Of a DNA stretch of 64,000 nt, positions 34,944-43,293 are shown piece by piece. The translations under genes were made by a program, and so were the position numbers. A model generated the notes under the pieces. It ran no database searches, was not told the origin of the DNA, and saw only the letters and a list, made by a program, of their open reading frames with translations. The stretch is taken from contig NZ_JAAJBT010000003.1 in assembly GCF_011392115.1 (NCBI RefSeq), positions 186,001-250,000 on the forward strand, written 5' to 3'. Every line of letters starts with the position of its first letter. The stretch's first letter is position 1. Origin of the DNA: Flavobacterium difficile (GTDB lineage Bacteria; Bacteroidota; Bacteroidia; Flavobacteriales; Flavobacteriaceae).

Positions 34944-35323
34944 TTTTTATCGCTGTTTAAATGAAAAGTTCCTAAATGTTCTTTGTTCCATTCGTGTGGT
35001 GGAATTAATGATAAAAAATTATGTCCTTTTTCATGTGAATATAAATGGTATATTTCGCCTATTACAGGTTCAAATGAAAACTTAGCATTATAAATGATTT
35101 CATTCCATTGAAATTCTTCCATGAGTTTATCATATTCTAACTTCAATTCTTGAAATTTATTTTCAAATTCTTTGTTTACGTTTCTTACGCCACGACCTTT
35201 CCAGGCTGCTACATCATCTACTTTAATAATTGGTGCGCCAACACTTGTAGAATAAGGTAAAAAGCTGGCATTGTATCCTTCGTTTTCAGAATAAACAATA
35301 TTATCAGGAATATTTTTTTTCAT
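34925..35323 (-). CDS. DUF2452 protein
   Basis: The 132-residue protein fits DUF2452: 'ASFLPYSTSVGAPIIKVDDV' (about 19-38), a helical middle, and 'AKFSFEPVIGEIYHLY' then 'FLSLIPPHEW' (about 80-112). It has no signal peptide or membrane helix. Function is unknown. It overlaps the flavin reductase start and lies 9 bases after the TIGR03643 gene, so it belongs to the light-repair island. Confidence 0.82.
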   Translation of the reverse strand: MKKNIPDNIVYSENEGYNASFLPYSTSVGAPIIKVDDVAAWKGRGVRNVNKEFENKFQELKLEYDKLMEEFQWNEIIYNAKFSFEPVIGEIYHLYSHEKGHNFLSLIPPHEWNKEHLGTFHLNSDKKWVKID

Positions 35324-35332
35324 TATGTTAGG

Positions 35333-35623
35333 TTATCTTTTCGATATTTTATTATTAGAAATAGCTCTTTGCATCTTACATTTGAATCGGTCGATACCTT
35401 CTACGCGTTTTGCCGCGTGTTTGGTTTTGCAATTTTCCACACGTTTACGCCACAATTTGTAACTTGAAAATTTTAATTCTTTTTTCATTAAAGCTTTAAC
35501 ATCTGCTTCTGCTAATCCAAATTGAAATTTAATAGCATCAAAAGGCGTTCTGTCTTCCCATGCCATTTCGATAATTCTATCAATGGCAATGTCGTCTAAT
35601 TCGGTTTTTTGAGCAACTGGCAT
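35333..35623 (-). CDS. TIGR03643 family protein
   Basis: The 96-residue basic protein contains 'IDRIIEMAWEDRTPFDAIKF', 'LAEADVKALMKKELK' and 'YKLWRKRVENCKTKHAAKR', as in TIGR03643. The first half looks like a helix-turn-helix, suggesting nucleic-acid binding. Members are found beside photolyase genes in many bacteria. It is the first gene of the island and probably carries its promoter; a TAATTTTG element sits on the minus strand about 40 bases upstream. Confidence 0.85.
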   Translation of the reverse strand: MPVAQKTELDDIAIDRIIEMAWEDRTPFDAIKFQFGLAEADVKALMKKELKFSSYKLWRKRVENCKTKHAAKRVEGIDRFKCKMQRAISNNKISKR

Positions 35624-35696
35624 TTTCTGTTTAATTAAATTGTAATAAAGTTAAACAAAATTATAAATTTTATTTGAATTATTAGAAGTTTTTAAA

Positions 35697-35733
35697 ATAA
35701 AAAAATCCGTAACCTAAAATTAAGTTACGGATT
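35697..35733 (-). terminator. Terminator after the GAF-domain gene
   Basis: A 10-bp stem aatccgtaac/gttacggatt is followed on the minus strand by ttttttatttt, 22 bases past the stop. Confidence 0.85.
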
Positions 35734-35754
35734 AGTATGTAAAAGCAGTAGTTT

Positions 35755-36207
35755 TTAAAAAAGTGTAGCGATTTGTTTGTTTACAAATTCTAAAAAACGT
35801 TCGTCTTTTTCGGTGAACGGATCGATTACATGACTGTCAATATCAATCTGACCAATATTTACACCATTTACAAATAATGGCACAACGATTTCCGATTTTA
35901 CCGTAAAACTACAAGCGATATAATTGTCTTGAGCTGATACATCTGGCACAACGAAATTGGAATTACTTTCAGCAACTTGTCCGCAAATTCCTTTTCCAAA
36001 CGGAATAACGGTATGATCTGTTTCTGCACCAACATACGGACCAAGATGTAAGGTTTTGGCTTCATGGTTGGCGAAATAAAAGCCTACCCAATTGTAATAT
36101 TCAATAGATGCATTTAATAATTTACAAATTTCTAATAGTTTTTCATCTCTTGTAATTTCACTGTTTACGATAGAAATTACTTTAGGTTTTAAGTCTTCAA
36201 ATTGCAT
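35755..36207 (-). CDS. GAF-domain protein, free methionine-R-sulfoxide reductase type
   Basis: Start is set at ATG 36207 (150 residues); the longer frame reads through the divergent promoter region. The GAF fold ('IEYYNWVGFYFANHEAKTLH', 'HTVIPFGKGICGQVA', 'NYIACSFTVKSEIVVPLFVN', 'IGQIDIDSH') matches fRMsr enzymes, which reduce free methionine-R-sulfoxide. Of the three cysteines known in E. coli, the GIC and IAC positions are present, while the first (the KIAC position) is replaced. It is cytoplasmic and divergent from xrtF. Confidence 0.82.
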   Translation of the reverse strand: MQFEDLKPKVISIVNSEITRDEKLLEICKLLNASIEYYNWVGFYFANHEAKTLHLGPYVGAETDHTVIPFGKGICGQVAESNSNFVVPDVSAQDNYIACSFTVKSEIVVPLFVNGVNIGQIDIDSHVIDPFTEKDERFLEFVNKQIATLF

Positions 36208-36278
36208 TTTTATTTTTTTTACAAATTTATGTATTAATACGTTAGTAAAAATTATATTTTTGTTAAAAATCGAATGTT

Positions 36279-36827
36279 TTGAAAAATACCATCCAACAGT
36301 ACAAACCATTTTTTCTTTTTTTACTAAAGTTCGTAGTATTCTACATGATTTTTACATTTTTGTATAAATTTTATTTGAATCAGTTTGAAGTAGAAAGTAA
36401 TGAAGTGGATGCAATAACAGAATTTGTTGCTCATCAAACTGAAAATACCTTACAATTTTTTGGGAAAGATTGTAAAGTTGTAAAACATGATACTCAAGCT
36501 TCCTATAAAGTGATTTATTACAATTCTTATTTGGCAAGAATTATTGAAGGTTGTAATGCAATTAGTGTAATCATTCTGTTTGCTTCCTTTGTATTTGCCT
36601 TTTCATCGAATTTTAAAACTACCTTTCTATTTATTTTATTTGGTTCGGTTTTAGTTTTTATTTTAAATATTTTCAGAATTGCATTACTAACAGTTGGTTT
36701 ATATTACTACCCCGAATATGAAGAATTTTTTCATAATATAGTATTTCCTTTAGTCATTTACGGAGTCGTTTTTATATTGTGGATCGTTTGGGTAATTAAA
36801 TTTTCAGCCTATGCAAAGCGTAATTAA
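36279..36827 (+). CDS. xrtF: Exosortase family protein XrtF
   Basis: The 182-residue protein has about four to five membrane helices and the exosortase catalytic motifs: Cys in 'RIIEGCNAISVIILFASFVF' (about 87-106), Arg in 'NIFRIALLTV' (about 137-146) and His in 'EEFFHNIVFPLVIYG'. Exosortases process C-terminal sorting signals, here probably of exported flavobacterial proteins. It starts with TTG at 36279; no ATG fits. A TATTTTTG element lies at 36255-36262. It overlaps its partner gene by 17 bases. Confidence 0.92.
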   Translation: MKNTIQQYKPFFLFLLKFVVFYMIFTFLYKFYLNQFEVESNEVDAITEFVAHQTENTLQFFGKDCKVVKHDTQASYKVIYYNSYLARIIEGCNAISVIILFASFVFAFSSNFKTTFLFILFGSVLVFILNIFRIALLTVGLYYYPEYEEFFHNIVFPLVIYGVVFILWIVWVIKFSAYAKRN

Positions 36828-37257
36828 ATCCAAAAAGAGATGGCTCGTAATTAGTGTTTTGATCCTGGCTTTAATTTTAATTAGAGCTTTCGAAAGCCGC
36901 CTTTTTTATGATCCCTTTATAGCGTTTTTTCAGAGTGAAATTCAAAACAAACCTTTGCCAGACTATGAAGGTTTTAAATTGTTTTTTGGATTGTTTTTCA
37001 GGTATTTAATCAATAGTATGCTTACAGTTGCAATACTTTATTTTTTGTTTGGAGAAGTTTCAATTGTAAAATTAACGACTTTTTTATTAATCGTATTTTT
37101 TATAATTTTAATGGGAATTTTGTTTCTAATTTTGAACTTTTCTTCTCAACCAGATTATTTATTTGTTTTTTACATAAGAAGATTTTTAATTCAACCCTTA
37201 TTTTTAATTTTGTTTGTTCCAGCGCTTTTTTATCAAAAAAGTGTTAATAATAAGTAA
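36811..37257 (+). CDS. Exosortase F system-associated membrane protein
   Basis: The 148-residue protein has four membrane helices (about 10-25, 57-75, 87-110, 122-140) and 'SRLFYDPFIAFFQSE', which I associate with the exosortase F partner family (TIGR04127). Its gene overlaps xrtF by 17 bases, so they are translationally coupled. It likely works with XrtF in the inner membrane. Specific role is unknown. Confidence 0.85.
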   Translation: MQSVIKSKKRWLVISVLILALILIRAFESRLFYDPFIAFFQSEIQNKPLPDYEGFKLFFGLFFRYLINSMLTVAILYFLFGEVSIVKLTTFLLIVFFIILMGILFLILNFSSQPDYLFVFYIRRFLIQPLFLILFVPALFYQKSVNNK

Positions 37258-37286
37258 GTTATTAATATTATGTGTAAATTTGCAGT

Positions 37287-37703
37287 ATGAATTTCAAAAA
37301 ACACATCAGCTTTTTTTTAGCACTATTTCTTTTATTAGCAAATAGTAGTGCTAGCTTGGTGATGCATTTTTGTCATGATCAAATAGCTTATATTTCATTA
37401 GTATACCAAGACAATAAGTTAGTTGACACTGCTGAAGAAGATTCTTGTTGTGCCACTGCGGTTGTTTCTGAAGAAAAAAGTTGTTGTTCTAACGAAGAAA
37501 TAAAAGTAGATAAAAAAATTGATTATTCTATTTTGAAAGCTTTTCAGTTCGATTTTACAGCTGTACCTTTTGAAATTAAGACACCTTCAGCAATCACTCC
37601 TGTTGAAGGTAATGCACTAGTTCAAAAAATCACCGATTACTATTGCGATTCCAACGCACCACCTTTATATAAACTTTATTCTCAATTAGTTTTTTACGCA
37701 TAA
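37287..37703 (+). CDS. HYC_CC_PP family protein
   Basis: The 138-residue exported protein (signal about 1-23) shows the family's three hallmarks: 'MHFCHDQ' (HYC-like), CC pairs ('SCCATAV', 'SCCSNEE'), and 'APPLYKLYSQL' near the end (PP). The cysteines suggest metal binding in the periplasm. It precedes a TonB-dependent receptor and an HMA protein, which implies a metal, probably copper, connection. Function is not established. Confidence 0.88.
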   Translation: MNFKKHISFFLALFLLLANSSASLVMHFCHDQIAYISLVYQDNKLVDTAEEDSCCATAVVSEEKSCCSNEEIKVDKKIDYSILKAFQFDFTAVPFEIKTPSAITPVEGNALVQKITDYYCDSNAPPLYKLYSQLVFYA

Positions 37704-37753
37704 TTTAGTATTGTTTTTAGATTTTAAATTTATAAACTTTATTAAATAATTAT

Positions 37754-40009
37754 ATGTATAAACTATTATTATTGGTGCTAGTGCCAATATTTTCTCTGGC
37801 GCAAACTAGCGTACAAGGAAAAATAACCGATAAGGAAAACAATCCTATCGCAAAAGTTAAAATAACTATTCCAGAATTAAATACCACGTTAACTACTGAT
37901 GAAAGTGGTCTTTTCTCTCTTGTTCAAGGGAATAGAAATTTAGTACTTATTTTGGAAAAAGAAGGATTTCAAAAGTTAGAAATTTCACAAAGTTGTACTA
38001 TTGATTTTTCAATTCAATTGCAAAAAATGGATTCTGAAAACGCAATTGAAGTCGTTAAAGTAGAAAAAAAATTAAGTACTTTAGGTAGAAAACAAAAAGC
38101 AGTTACCAATACTCAAAATCTTACTCAAGGTGAATTGCAAAAGGCAGCTTGTTGTAATTTATCTGAAAGTTTTGAAACTAATCCTTCTATAGATGTAAAT
38201 TTTTCAGATGCGGTAACAGGTAACAAGCAAATTAAAATGTTAGGTTTAACTAGCCCTTATATTTTAATGAGTGAAGAAAATATTCCAGCTATTCGAGGTG
38301 CTTTACAAGCAACGGGTTTAAATTTTATTCCTGGAACTTGGGCAGAAAGTATTCAAATTACTAAAGGTGCAGGGAGCGTAACGAATGGTTATGAAAGTAT
38401 TTCGGGACAAATTAATTACGAATTGCTTAAACCTCAAAAAGAAGATCCTTTTTTTGCTAATGTGTATGCTTCAAATGATGGGCGATATGAATTAAATACT
38501 CATTTTGCGAAAAAATATTCAGATAAATTAAGTTCATTAGTTTTACTTCATGGCAATACTAGAAACATGAAAAATGATATGAATGATGATGGATTTTTAG
38601 ATAACCCTTTAGGAAAACAAGTCAATGTTTTAAATCGTTGGCAATATAATGATGTGGAAAAAGGCATTGTTTCTTTCTTAAACATCAAATACTTTAAAGA
38701 TGAAAAAACAGGCGGGACTTTCAATCAAGATGCTGTAAATCCACTATCTTGGAAAAGTAATGTTACTACTGAAAAAATGGAAGTATCTAATAAACTTGGA
38801 TATCTATTTCCAGACATGCCTTTTCAAAGTATTGGTTTTCAACAGGCGTTTCAGTACAATAAAATGAATTCGCAGTTCGGTTTAAAAGAACATCAAATAA
38901 ATCACAAAAGCTATTTCTCTAATTTATTATTTAACTCCATTATAAACAATACCAAACATAAGTTTATTACGGGTATTAACTTTAATTATGATAGTTTTCA
39001 AGAAGATTTACAAGTTAATTTCACTAAAAACTACGATAGAATTGATACTTCAATTGGTTCGTTTTTTGAGTATTCGTACGATAATTTAAATAATTTTAGT
39101 TTTGTTTTAGGCGCTAGAGCAGACAATCATAACCGACTAGGTTTATTTTTTACACCACGTGCACACGTAAAATACAATCCGTTTGAGAAAACAACCTTAC
39201 GTTTTTCAGCAGGAAGAGGAAAACGTGCTTCGAATATGTTTGTAGAGAACATCAATGTTTTGGCTAGTTCAAGAGATATTGTTATTAACGACGAAAACGG
39301 AAAATTATACGGATTAAATCCAGAAATTGCATGGAATTATGGTGCTAGTTTGATTCAGAAATTTTTTATTTTTGGAAAAGAAAACGAAATTGTTGTAGAT
39401 TATTATAAAACAGATTTTGACAATCAAATTGTAGTAGATTTAGAAAATCCGAGACAAGTTACGTTTTCCAATTTAAAGGGTAAAAGTTTTGCAGAATCTT
39501 TTCAAATTGAGTGGAATATCAGTTTAATGAGACATTTAAATCTGAGAACAGCTTACAAATATTTGAATGTAAAAACCGATTATGCCACTGGATTATTAGA
39601 AAAACCATTGCAAGCTAAAAACAGATTTTTTGCCAATATAGCCTACGAAACGCATATCTTAGAAAAAGGGCAACAGTGGAAGTTTGATGCTACTTTTAAT
39701 TGGATTGGTGCACAACGTTTGCCTAATACTTTAGCCAATCCGATTGAATATCAGTTACCAACATATTCGCCAAATTACCAATTGATTAATGCACAAGTAA
39801 CCAGAACTTTTTCAAGTACATTTGAAATGTATTTGGGTGCAGAAAATTTGGGTAATTTCAAACAAAAAAATGCTATTGTCGCATCAGACAATCCAAACGG
39901 ACCGTTTTTTGACAGTACCATGATTTATGGTCCAGTTTTTGGTAACATGTTTTATGCAGGATTGCGTTTTAAAATAAAAACAAAAAAAGAAGTTGTCAGA
40001 GAAATATAG
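37754..40009 (+). CDS. TonB-dependent receptor with carboxypeptidase-like N-terminal domain
   Basis: The 751-residue outer-membrane protein has a signal peptide (about 1-17), a beta-sandwich domain ('VQGKITDKENNPIAKVKITI', about 20-100), a plug (about 110-230) and a 22-strand barrel ending 'GLRFKIKTKKE'. The plug carries 'AACCNLSESFETNPSIDVNF' (about 131-150), an unusual Cys pair that I associate with metal-linked receptors next to HYC_CC_PP proteins. It probably imports a metal complex using TonB energy. Specificity is inferred from its neighbours. Confidence 0.9.
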   Translation: MYKLLLLVLVPIFSLAQTSVQGKITDKENNPIAKVKITIPELNTTLTTDESGLFSLVQGNRNLVLILEKEGFQKLEISQSCTIDFSIQLQKMDSENAIEVVKVEKKLSTLGRKQKAVTNTQNLTQGELQKAACCNLSESFETNPSIDVNFSDAVTGNKQIKMLGLTSPYILMSEENIPAIRGALQATGLNFIPGTWAESIQITKGAGSVTNGYESISGQINYELLKPQKEDPFFANVYASNDGRYELNTHFAKKYSDKLSSLVLLHGNTRNMKNDMNDDGFLDNPLGKQVNVLNRWQYNDVEKGIVSFLNIKYFKDEKTGGTFNQDAVNPLSWKSNVTTEKMEVSNKLGYLFPDMPFQSIGFQQAFQYNKMNSQFGLKEHQINHKSYFSNLLFNSIINNTKHKFITGINFNYDSFQEDLQVNFTKNYDRIDTSIGSFFEYSYDNLNNFSFVLGARADNHNRLGLFFTPRAHVKYNPFEKTTLRFSAGRGKRASNMFVENINVLASSRDIVINDENGKLYGLNPEIAWNYGASLIQKFFIFGKENEIVVDYYKTDFDNQIVVDLENPRQVTFSNLKGKSFAESFQIEWNISLMRHLNLRTAYKYLNVKTDYATGLLEKPLQAKNRFFANIAYETHILEKGQQWKFDATFNWIGAQRLPNTLANPIEYQLPTYSPNYQLINAQVTRTFSSTFEMYLGAENLGNFKQKNAIVASDNPNGPFFDSTMIYGPVFGNMFYAGLRFKIKTKKEVVREI

Positions 40010-40048
40010 AAATTGAAAATTATAGTAATCATTAAAATATATAAAATC

Positions 40049-40399
40049 ATGAAAAAATTAATAGCCATACTAGTGTTCTTATTTGTTGGAATCCATGCAA
40101 ACGCTCAGGATAAACCAAACAAAAACAAAAAAGTAGAAATTGAAGTTAATGGAAATTGCGATATGTGTAAAAAACGTATTGAGAAAGCAGCCTATTCTGT
40201 AAAAGGTGTAAAAAGCGCCATTTGGAATGCCGAACACCAAGATTTACATTTGATTATCGATGAAACGAAATGTAAAATTTTAGATGTAGAAAAAGCCATT
40301 GCAAAAGTAGGACATGATACTCAAGACGTAAAAGCAAGTGATGCAGAATATGATAAAATTCACGGTTGTTGTAAGTACAGAACTGACGAAACGCATTAA
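40049..40399 (+). CDS. Exported heavy-metal-associated (HMA) domain protein
   Basis: Start is set at ATG 40049 (116 residues) as it gives a signal peptide (about 1-20, ending 'ANAQ'). The mature protein is an HMA fold: 'IEVNGNCDMCKKRIEKAAYS' with CxxC at about 37-40, then 'VKGVKSAIWNAE'. A second Cys pair is in 'HGCCKYR' near the end. It should bind a soft metal, likely copper, in the periplasm and pass it to or from the receptor 39 bases upstream. Confidence 0.88.
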   Translation: MKKLIAILVFLFVGIHANAQDKPNKNKKVEIEVNGNCDMCKKRIEKAAYSVKGVKSAIWNAEHQDLHLIIDETKCKILDVEKAIAKVGHDTQDVKASDAEYDKIHGCCKYRTDETH

Positions 40400-40458
40400 T
40401 AAACAAAAGTTAAAATAATTTATTATATTTGGTATATTAACCAACTAAATTATTTATT

Positions 40459-40929
40459 ATGAATGTGTATGCAATTTTAGCAGCTTCTTTAGTTTCACTT
40501 GTTGTAGGTTTTGTTTGGTACAATTCAAAAGTATTTGGAACTATTTGGATGAACGAAACAGGAATGACTGAAGAAAAAGCCAAGCAAAGTAACATGGTAA
40601 AAGTTTTTGCTTTAACTATTTTGTTTTCATTTATGATTGCTTTTTCTCTTCCTGGAGTGGTAATTCATGAAATTGGAGCCATGCAACTAAATGGAGGCAA
40701 TGCCACTGATCCAGCTTATTTAACTTATTTAGAAGCTTGTGGTGAAAAGTTTAGAAGTTTTCAACATGGGGCTTTACATGGTGCGATTTTAGGTGTTTTC
40801 TTTGTTTTGCCATTGACAGCCATTAATGGGTTATTCGAACAAAAATCAGCTAAATATATCTTAGTTACATCGGGTTACTGGATTGTATCATTAACAATTA
40901 TGGGGGCCATTATTTGTGGATGGAAATAA
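40459..40929 (+). CDS. DUF1761 membrane protein
   Basis: The 156-residue protein has four membrane helices (about 3-20, 48-68, 102-122, 132-152). 'VVGFVWYNSKVFGTIWMNET' near the start and 'FQHGALHGAILGVFFVLPL' near 105 match DUF1761. Function is unknown. It follows the metal module but ends in its own terminator. Confidence 0.85.
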   Translation: MNVYAILAASLVSLVVGFVWYNSKVFGTIWMNETGMTEEKAKQSNMVKVFALTILFSFMIAFSLPGVVIHEIGAMQLNGGNATDPAYLTYLEACGEKFRSFQHGALHGAILGVFFVLPLTAINGLFEQKSAKYILVTSGYWIVSLTIMGAIICGWK

Positions 40930-40951
40930 TTAACATTTTATTATAATATAG

Positions 40952-40978
40952 AAGTCCTACATTTGTAGGACTTTTTTA
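40952..40978 (+). terminator. Terminator after the DUF1761 gene
   Basis: A 9-bp stem aagtcctac/gtaggactt with a 4-base loop and T6. The next gene starts 17 bases beyond. Confidence 0.9.
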
Positions 40979-40994
40979 TGTCTTTTTTAAACTT

Positions 40995-42140
40995 TTGAAA
41001 AAAATTACGATACATATATATAATTCAATTTCTGATTTGCCAGAAAATTGGAACGAAGTGGCTACTGAAAATCATTTTCTGCAAATTCCTTATTTAAAGG
41101 TGTTAGCGCTTTCTGCACCTACTAACATGCAATGTTTTTATATCGGATTTTATGAAAATTCCGAATTAATTGGTGTTTCATTAGCACAATATTTAGATTT
41201 AAATAAATTGGAATCTTTTGGAGAAAGAGACAACTGTTTCAAAACCTATATAAGAAATTTTATTTTCAGAAACTTTGCCTCTCATACTTTGTTTATTGGT
41301 AACAACATGATTACCGGACAAAATAGTTATGTGTTTAATAAGGAAATTAGTTTTAAAGAAGTCAGTGAAATTTTAATGCAAGCGTCTCAAGAATTAGTCG
41401 CCTATTTTAAAAAGAAAAATATTAGTATTCATTTAGTTTCGTTTAAAGATTTTTATCAAGATTGTGCTTTAGAATTTAAAAAGCATGCTTTTGCTAAAGT
41501 GTATGAATTCAAAACTCAACCGAACATGATTTTTGAATTGCCTTCCAATTGGTCATCCAAAGACGATTATTTCAATGCTTTTTCTAAAAAGTATAGAGAC
41601 CAATATAAAAGATCTCACAAAAAAATGGAAGGTGTCGAGCTGAAAGAATTAACCTATGATGAGGTGTTTTTTCATGAAAATCGAATCAATGAATTGTACC
41701 ATTATGTGGCAAAAAATGCACCTTTCAATACTTTTTTCTTAGCCGATAATCATTTTTCTACCTTTAAAAAGCAATGTGGCGATGGCTTTAAAATTTTTGG
41801 GTATTTTTTAGATGAAAAATTAATTGGTTTTCACTCTGTTTTAATAAATGACTCGGTTTTAGAAACCTATTTTCTAGGCTACGACGATCAGGTGCAAAAA
41901 GAAAAAATGTTGTATTTGAATATGTTGTACAACATGACCGAATTCGGAATCACTCACCAATTTAAAAAAATTATTTTCGGAAGAACCGCTTTAGAAATAA
42001 AAAGTTCTATTGGCGCTACTCCAATTATGATGTCGGGTTTTATTTACCATAAAATTCCTCTTGCAAATCGTTTTATGGACAAAATATTTAAAAAGTTAGA
42101 ACCAGAAACTGTTTGGCAACAACGTCATCCTTTTAAATAA
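40995..42140 (+). CDS. GNAT-superfamily-like protein (FemAB-type fold)
   Basis: The 381-residue protein lacks a signal peptide. 'LPENWNEVATENHFLQIPYL' at the start, 'FNAFSKKYRDQYKRSHKKME' near 197-216 and 'KIFGYFLDEKLIGFHSVLIN' near 264-283 look like the double-GNAT layout of FemAB or peptidogalycan-biosynthesis-like acyltransferases. The substrate is unknown. It uses a TTG at 40995 just after the terminator; the first ATG is far downstream. Confidence 0.6.
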   Translation: MKKITIHIYNSISDLPENWNEVATENHFLQIPYLKVLALSAPTNMQCFYIGFYENSELIGVSLAQYLDLNKLESFGERDNCFKTYIRNFIFRNFASHTLFIGNNMITGQNSYVFNKEISFKEVSEILMQASQELVAYFKKKNISIHLVSFKDFYQDCALEFKKHAFAKVYEFKTQPNMIFELPSNWSSKDDYFNAFSKKYRDQYKRSHKKMEGVELKELTYDEVFFHENRINELYHYVAKNAPFNTFFLADNHFSTFKKQCGDGFKIFGYFLDEKLIGFHSVLINDSVLETYFLGYDDQVQKEKMLYLNMLYNMTEFGITHQFKKIIFGRTALEIKSSIGATPIMMSGFIYHKIPLANRFMDKIFKKLEPETVWQQRHPFK

Positions 42141-42246
42141 TTTATAAGCAACACGTTTTATTTTATTACTTTAGTGCTCAATAAAAAGAAAAGTTATTTG
42201 GGAGAAAAACCTTCTATGTAATTTTTTTTATTGAAGTATTCAATTT

Positions 42247-43116
42247 ATGTTAAATATATTTTTACAGCCTTATCCTTTTCAGAGTAATAAAAAAACGGCT
42301 TTGCTTGTTTGTTCTAGTGCAGCCGCTATTATTTTCTCTATTTTTGTTTTTTTCAAACCTTTTAATCTACAGGTTGTTTCTTCATTAGAGCTTTTCAAAA
42401 TTGCTGCTTTATATAGTACAGTTACATTTTTTGTGTCGATTTTTCTTTCTATTGGGTTACCTGTTTTTTTTCCTGCTCTTTTTGAAGAGAAAAAGTGGAC
42501 TGTTTTAAAAGAAATTATTTTTTTAATTGTAATTATATCTGTAATTGCTGTTGTGAATCATTTGGCCACTACACTTTTTTACCAGACCACTATTTCTTTA
42601 CAAGGATTTCTTACGATATTAAAATATACTTTTAGTTTTGGTATTTTTCCTGTTTTGTTTTCAGTTTTGTTGAAACAACAAATTTTGGTAAAAAAATATA
42701 AAAATGAAGCACATGTAATTAACCAAACTATTGGTAGTGCCGAAAAAGTAGCTAGCCAAAAAGAGACTTCTCAACTTGCGGTTTTTGTTGGCGATAATGT
42801 TTCAGAGCAATTAGAAATTCCTGCCACTTCTTTTTTGTGTGCCGAATCAGATGAAAATTATACTACTTTGTATTATTTAGAAGAAAATCAAATCAAAAAA
42901 ATTTTATTTCGAATTACCTTAAAAAAAATCGAAATGTTAAATAAAGATTGTGCTTTTTTTTACCGCTGTCATAAATCTTTTTATGTGAATTTAAATCAGG
43001 TTATTCAATTATCAGGAAATGCACAAGGCTACAAATTGCATTTTGAAAACCTTCCATTTACAGTTCCAGTAAGTAGAAGTTTGAATGCCATAATCAAACA
43101 AAAAATAGCTGTATAA
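42247..43116 (+). CDS. Membrane-anchored LytTR-domain regulator
   Basis: The 289-residue protein has four membrane helices (about 18-36, 50-75, 90-110, 118-145), a short linker, and a C-terminal LytTR DNA-binding domain (about 190-285: 'SFLCAESDENYTTLYYLEEN', 'FYRCHKSFYVNLNQVIQLSG', 'FTVPVSRSLNAIIK'). No receiver domain is present, so it may sense a signal directly in the membrane. TTC(G/A) repeats in the 177 bases after it suggest it controls the next gene. Confidence 0.88.
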   Translation: MLNIFLQPYPFQSNKKTALLVCSSAAAIIFSIFVFFKPFNLQVVSSLELFKIAALYSTVTFFVSIFLSIGLPVFFPALFEEKKWTVLKEIIFLIVIISVIAVVNHLATTLFYQTTISLQGFLTILKYTFSFGIFPVLFSVLLKQQILVKKYKNEAHVINQTIGSAEKVASQKETSQLAVFVGDNVSEQLEIPATSFLCAESDENYTTLYYLEENQIKKILFRITLKKIEMLNKDCAFFYRCHKSFYVNLNQVIQLSGNAQGYKLHFENLPFTVPVSRSLNAIIKQKIAV

Positions 43117-43146
43117 TTCTTTTTATTGGTAAAATTTCCTTTACCA

Positions 43147-43227
43147 TTCGTCACAAAATAATTTGTTTTTCGCCCCAATCCGTGCCATTCATCACAAGAT
43201 AGGTTGTTTTCTTGCGGTTCATCCCTT
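43147..43227. promoter_or_regulatory. Candidate LytTR binding repeats
   Basis: Degenerate direct repeats TTCGTCACAA (43147), TTCGCCCCAA (43169), TTCATCACAA (43188) and TTCATCCCTT (43218) have starts 22, 19 and 30 bases apart. The first and third are part of a longer 27-base direct repeat (43144-43170, 43185-43211). LytTR proteins bind paired direct repeats about two turns apart, so the layout fits. The target would be the gene at 43294. Confidence 0.5.
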
Positions 43228-43293
43228 TTTAAAATAATCAATTCATTTTTGTTGCAATTTTGTCCTGTCTAATCACAACAAAAATTAATTATT

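Noticed and set aside
35640..35658. Possible light-regulator operator TTGTTTAACTTTATTACAA (minus strand) before the light-repair island
   Set aside because: Only five of nine position pairs are complementary, and no CarH/LitR-type regulator gene is in the window.
43029..43241. Minus-strand ORF of 70 codons across the LytTR gene end
   Set aside because: It is antisense to the LytTR coding end and the repeat array; nothing supports translation.
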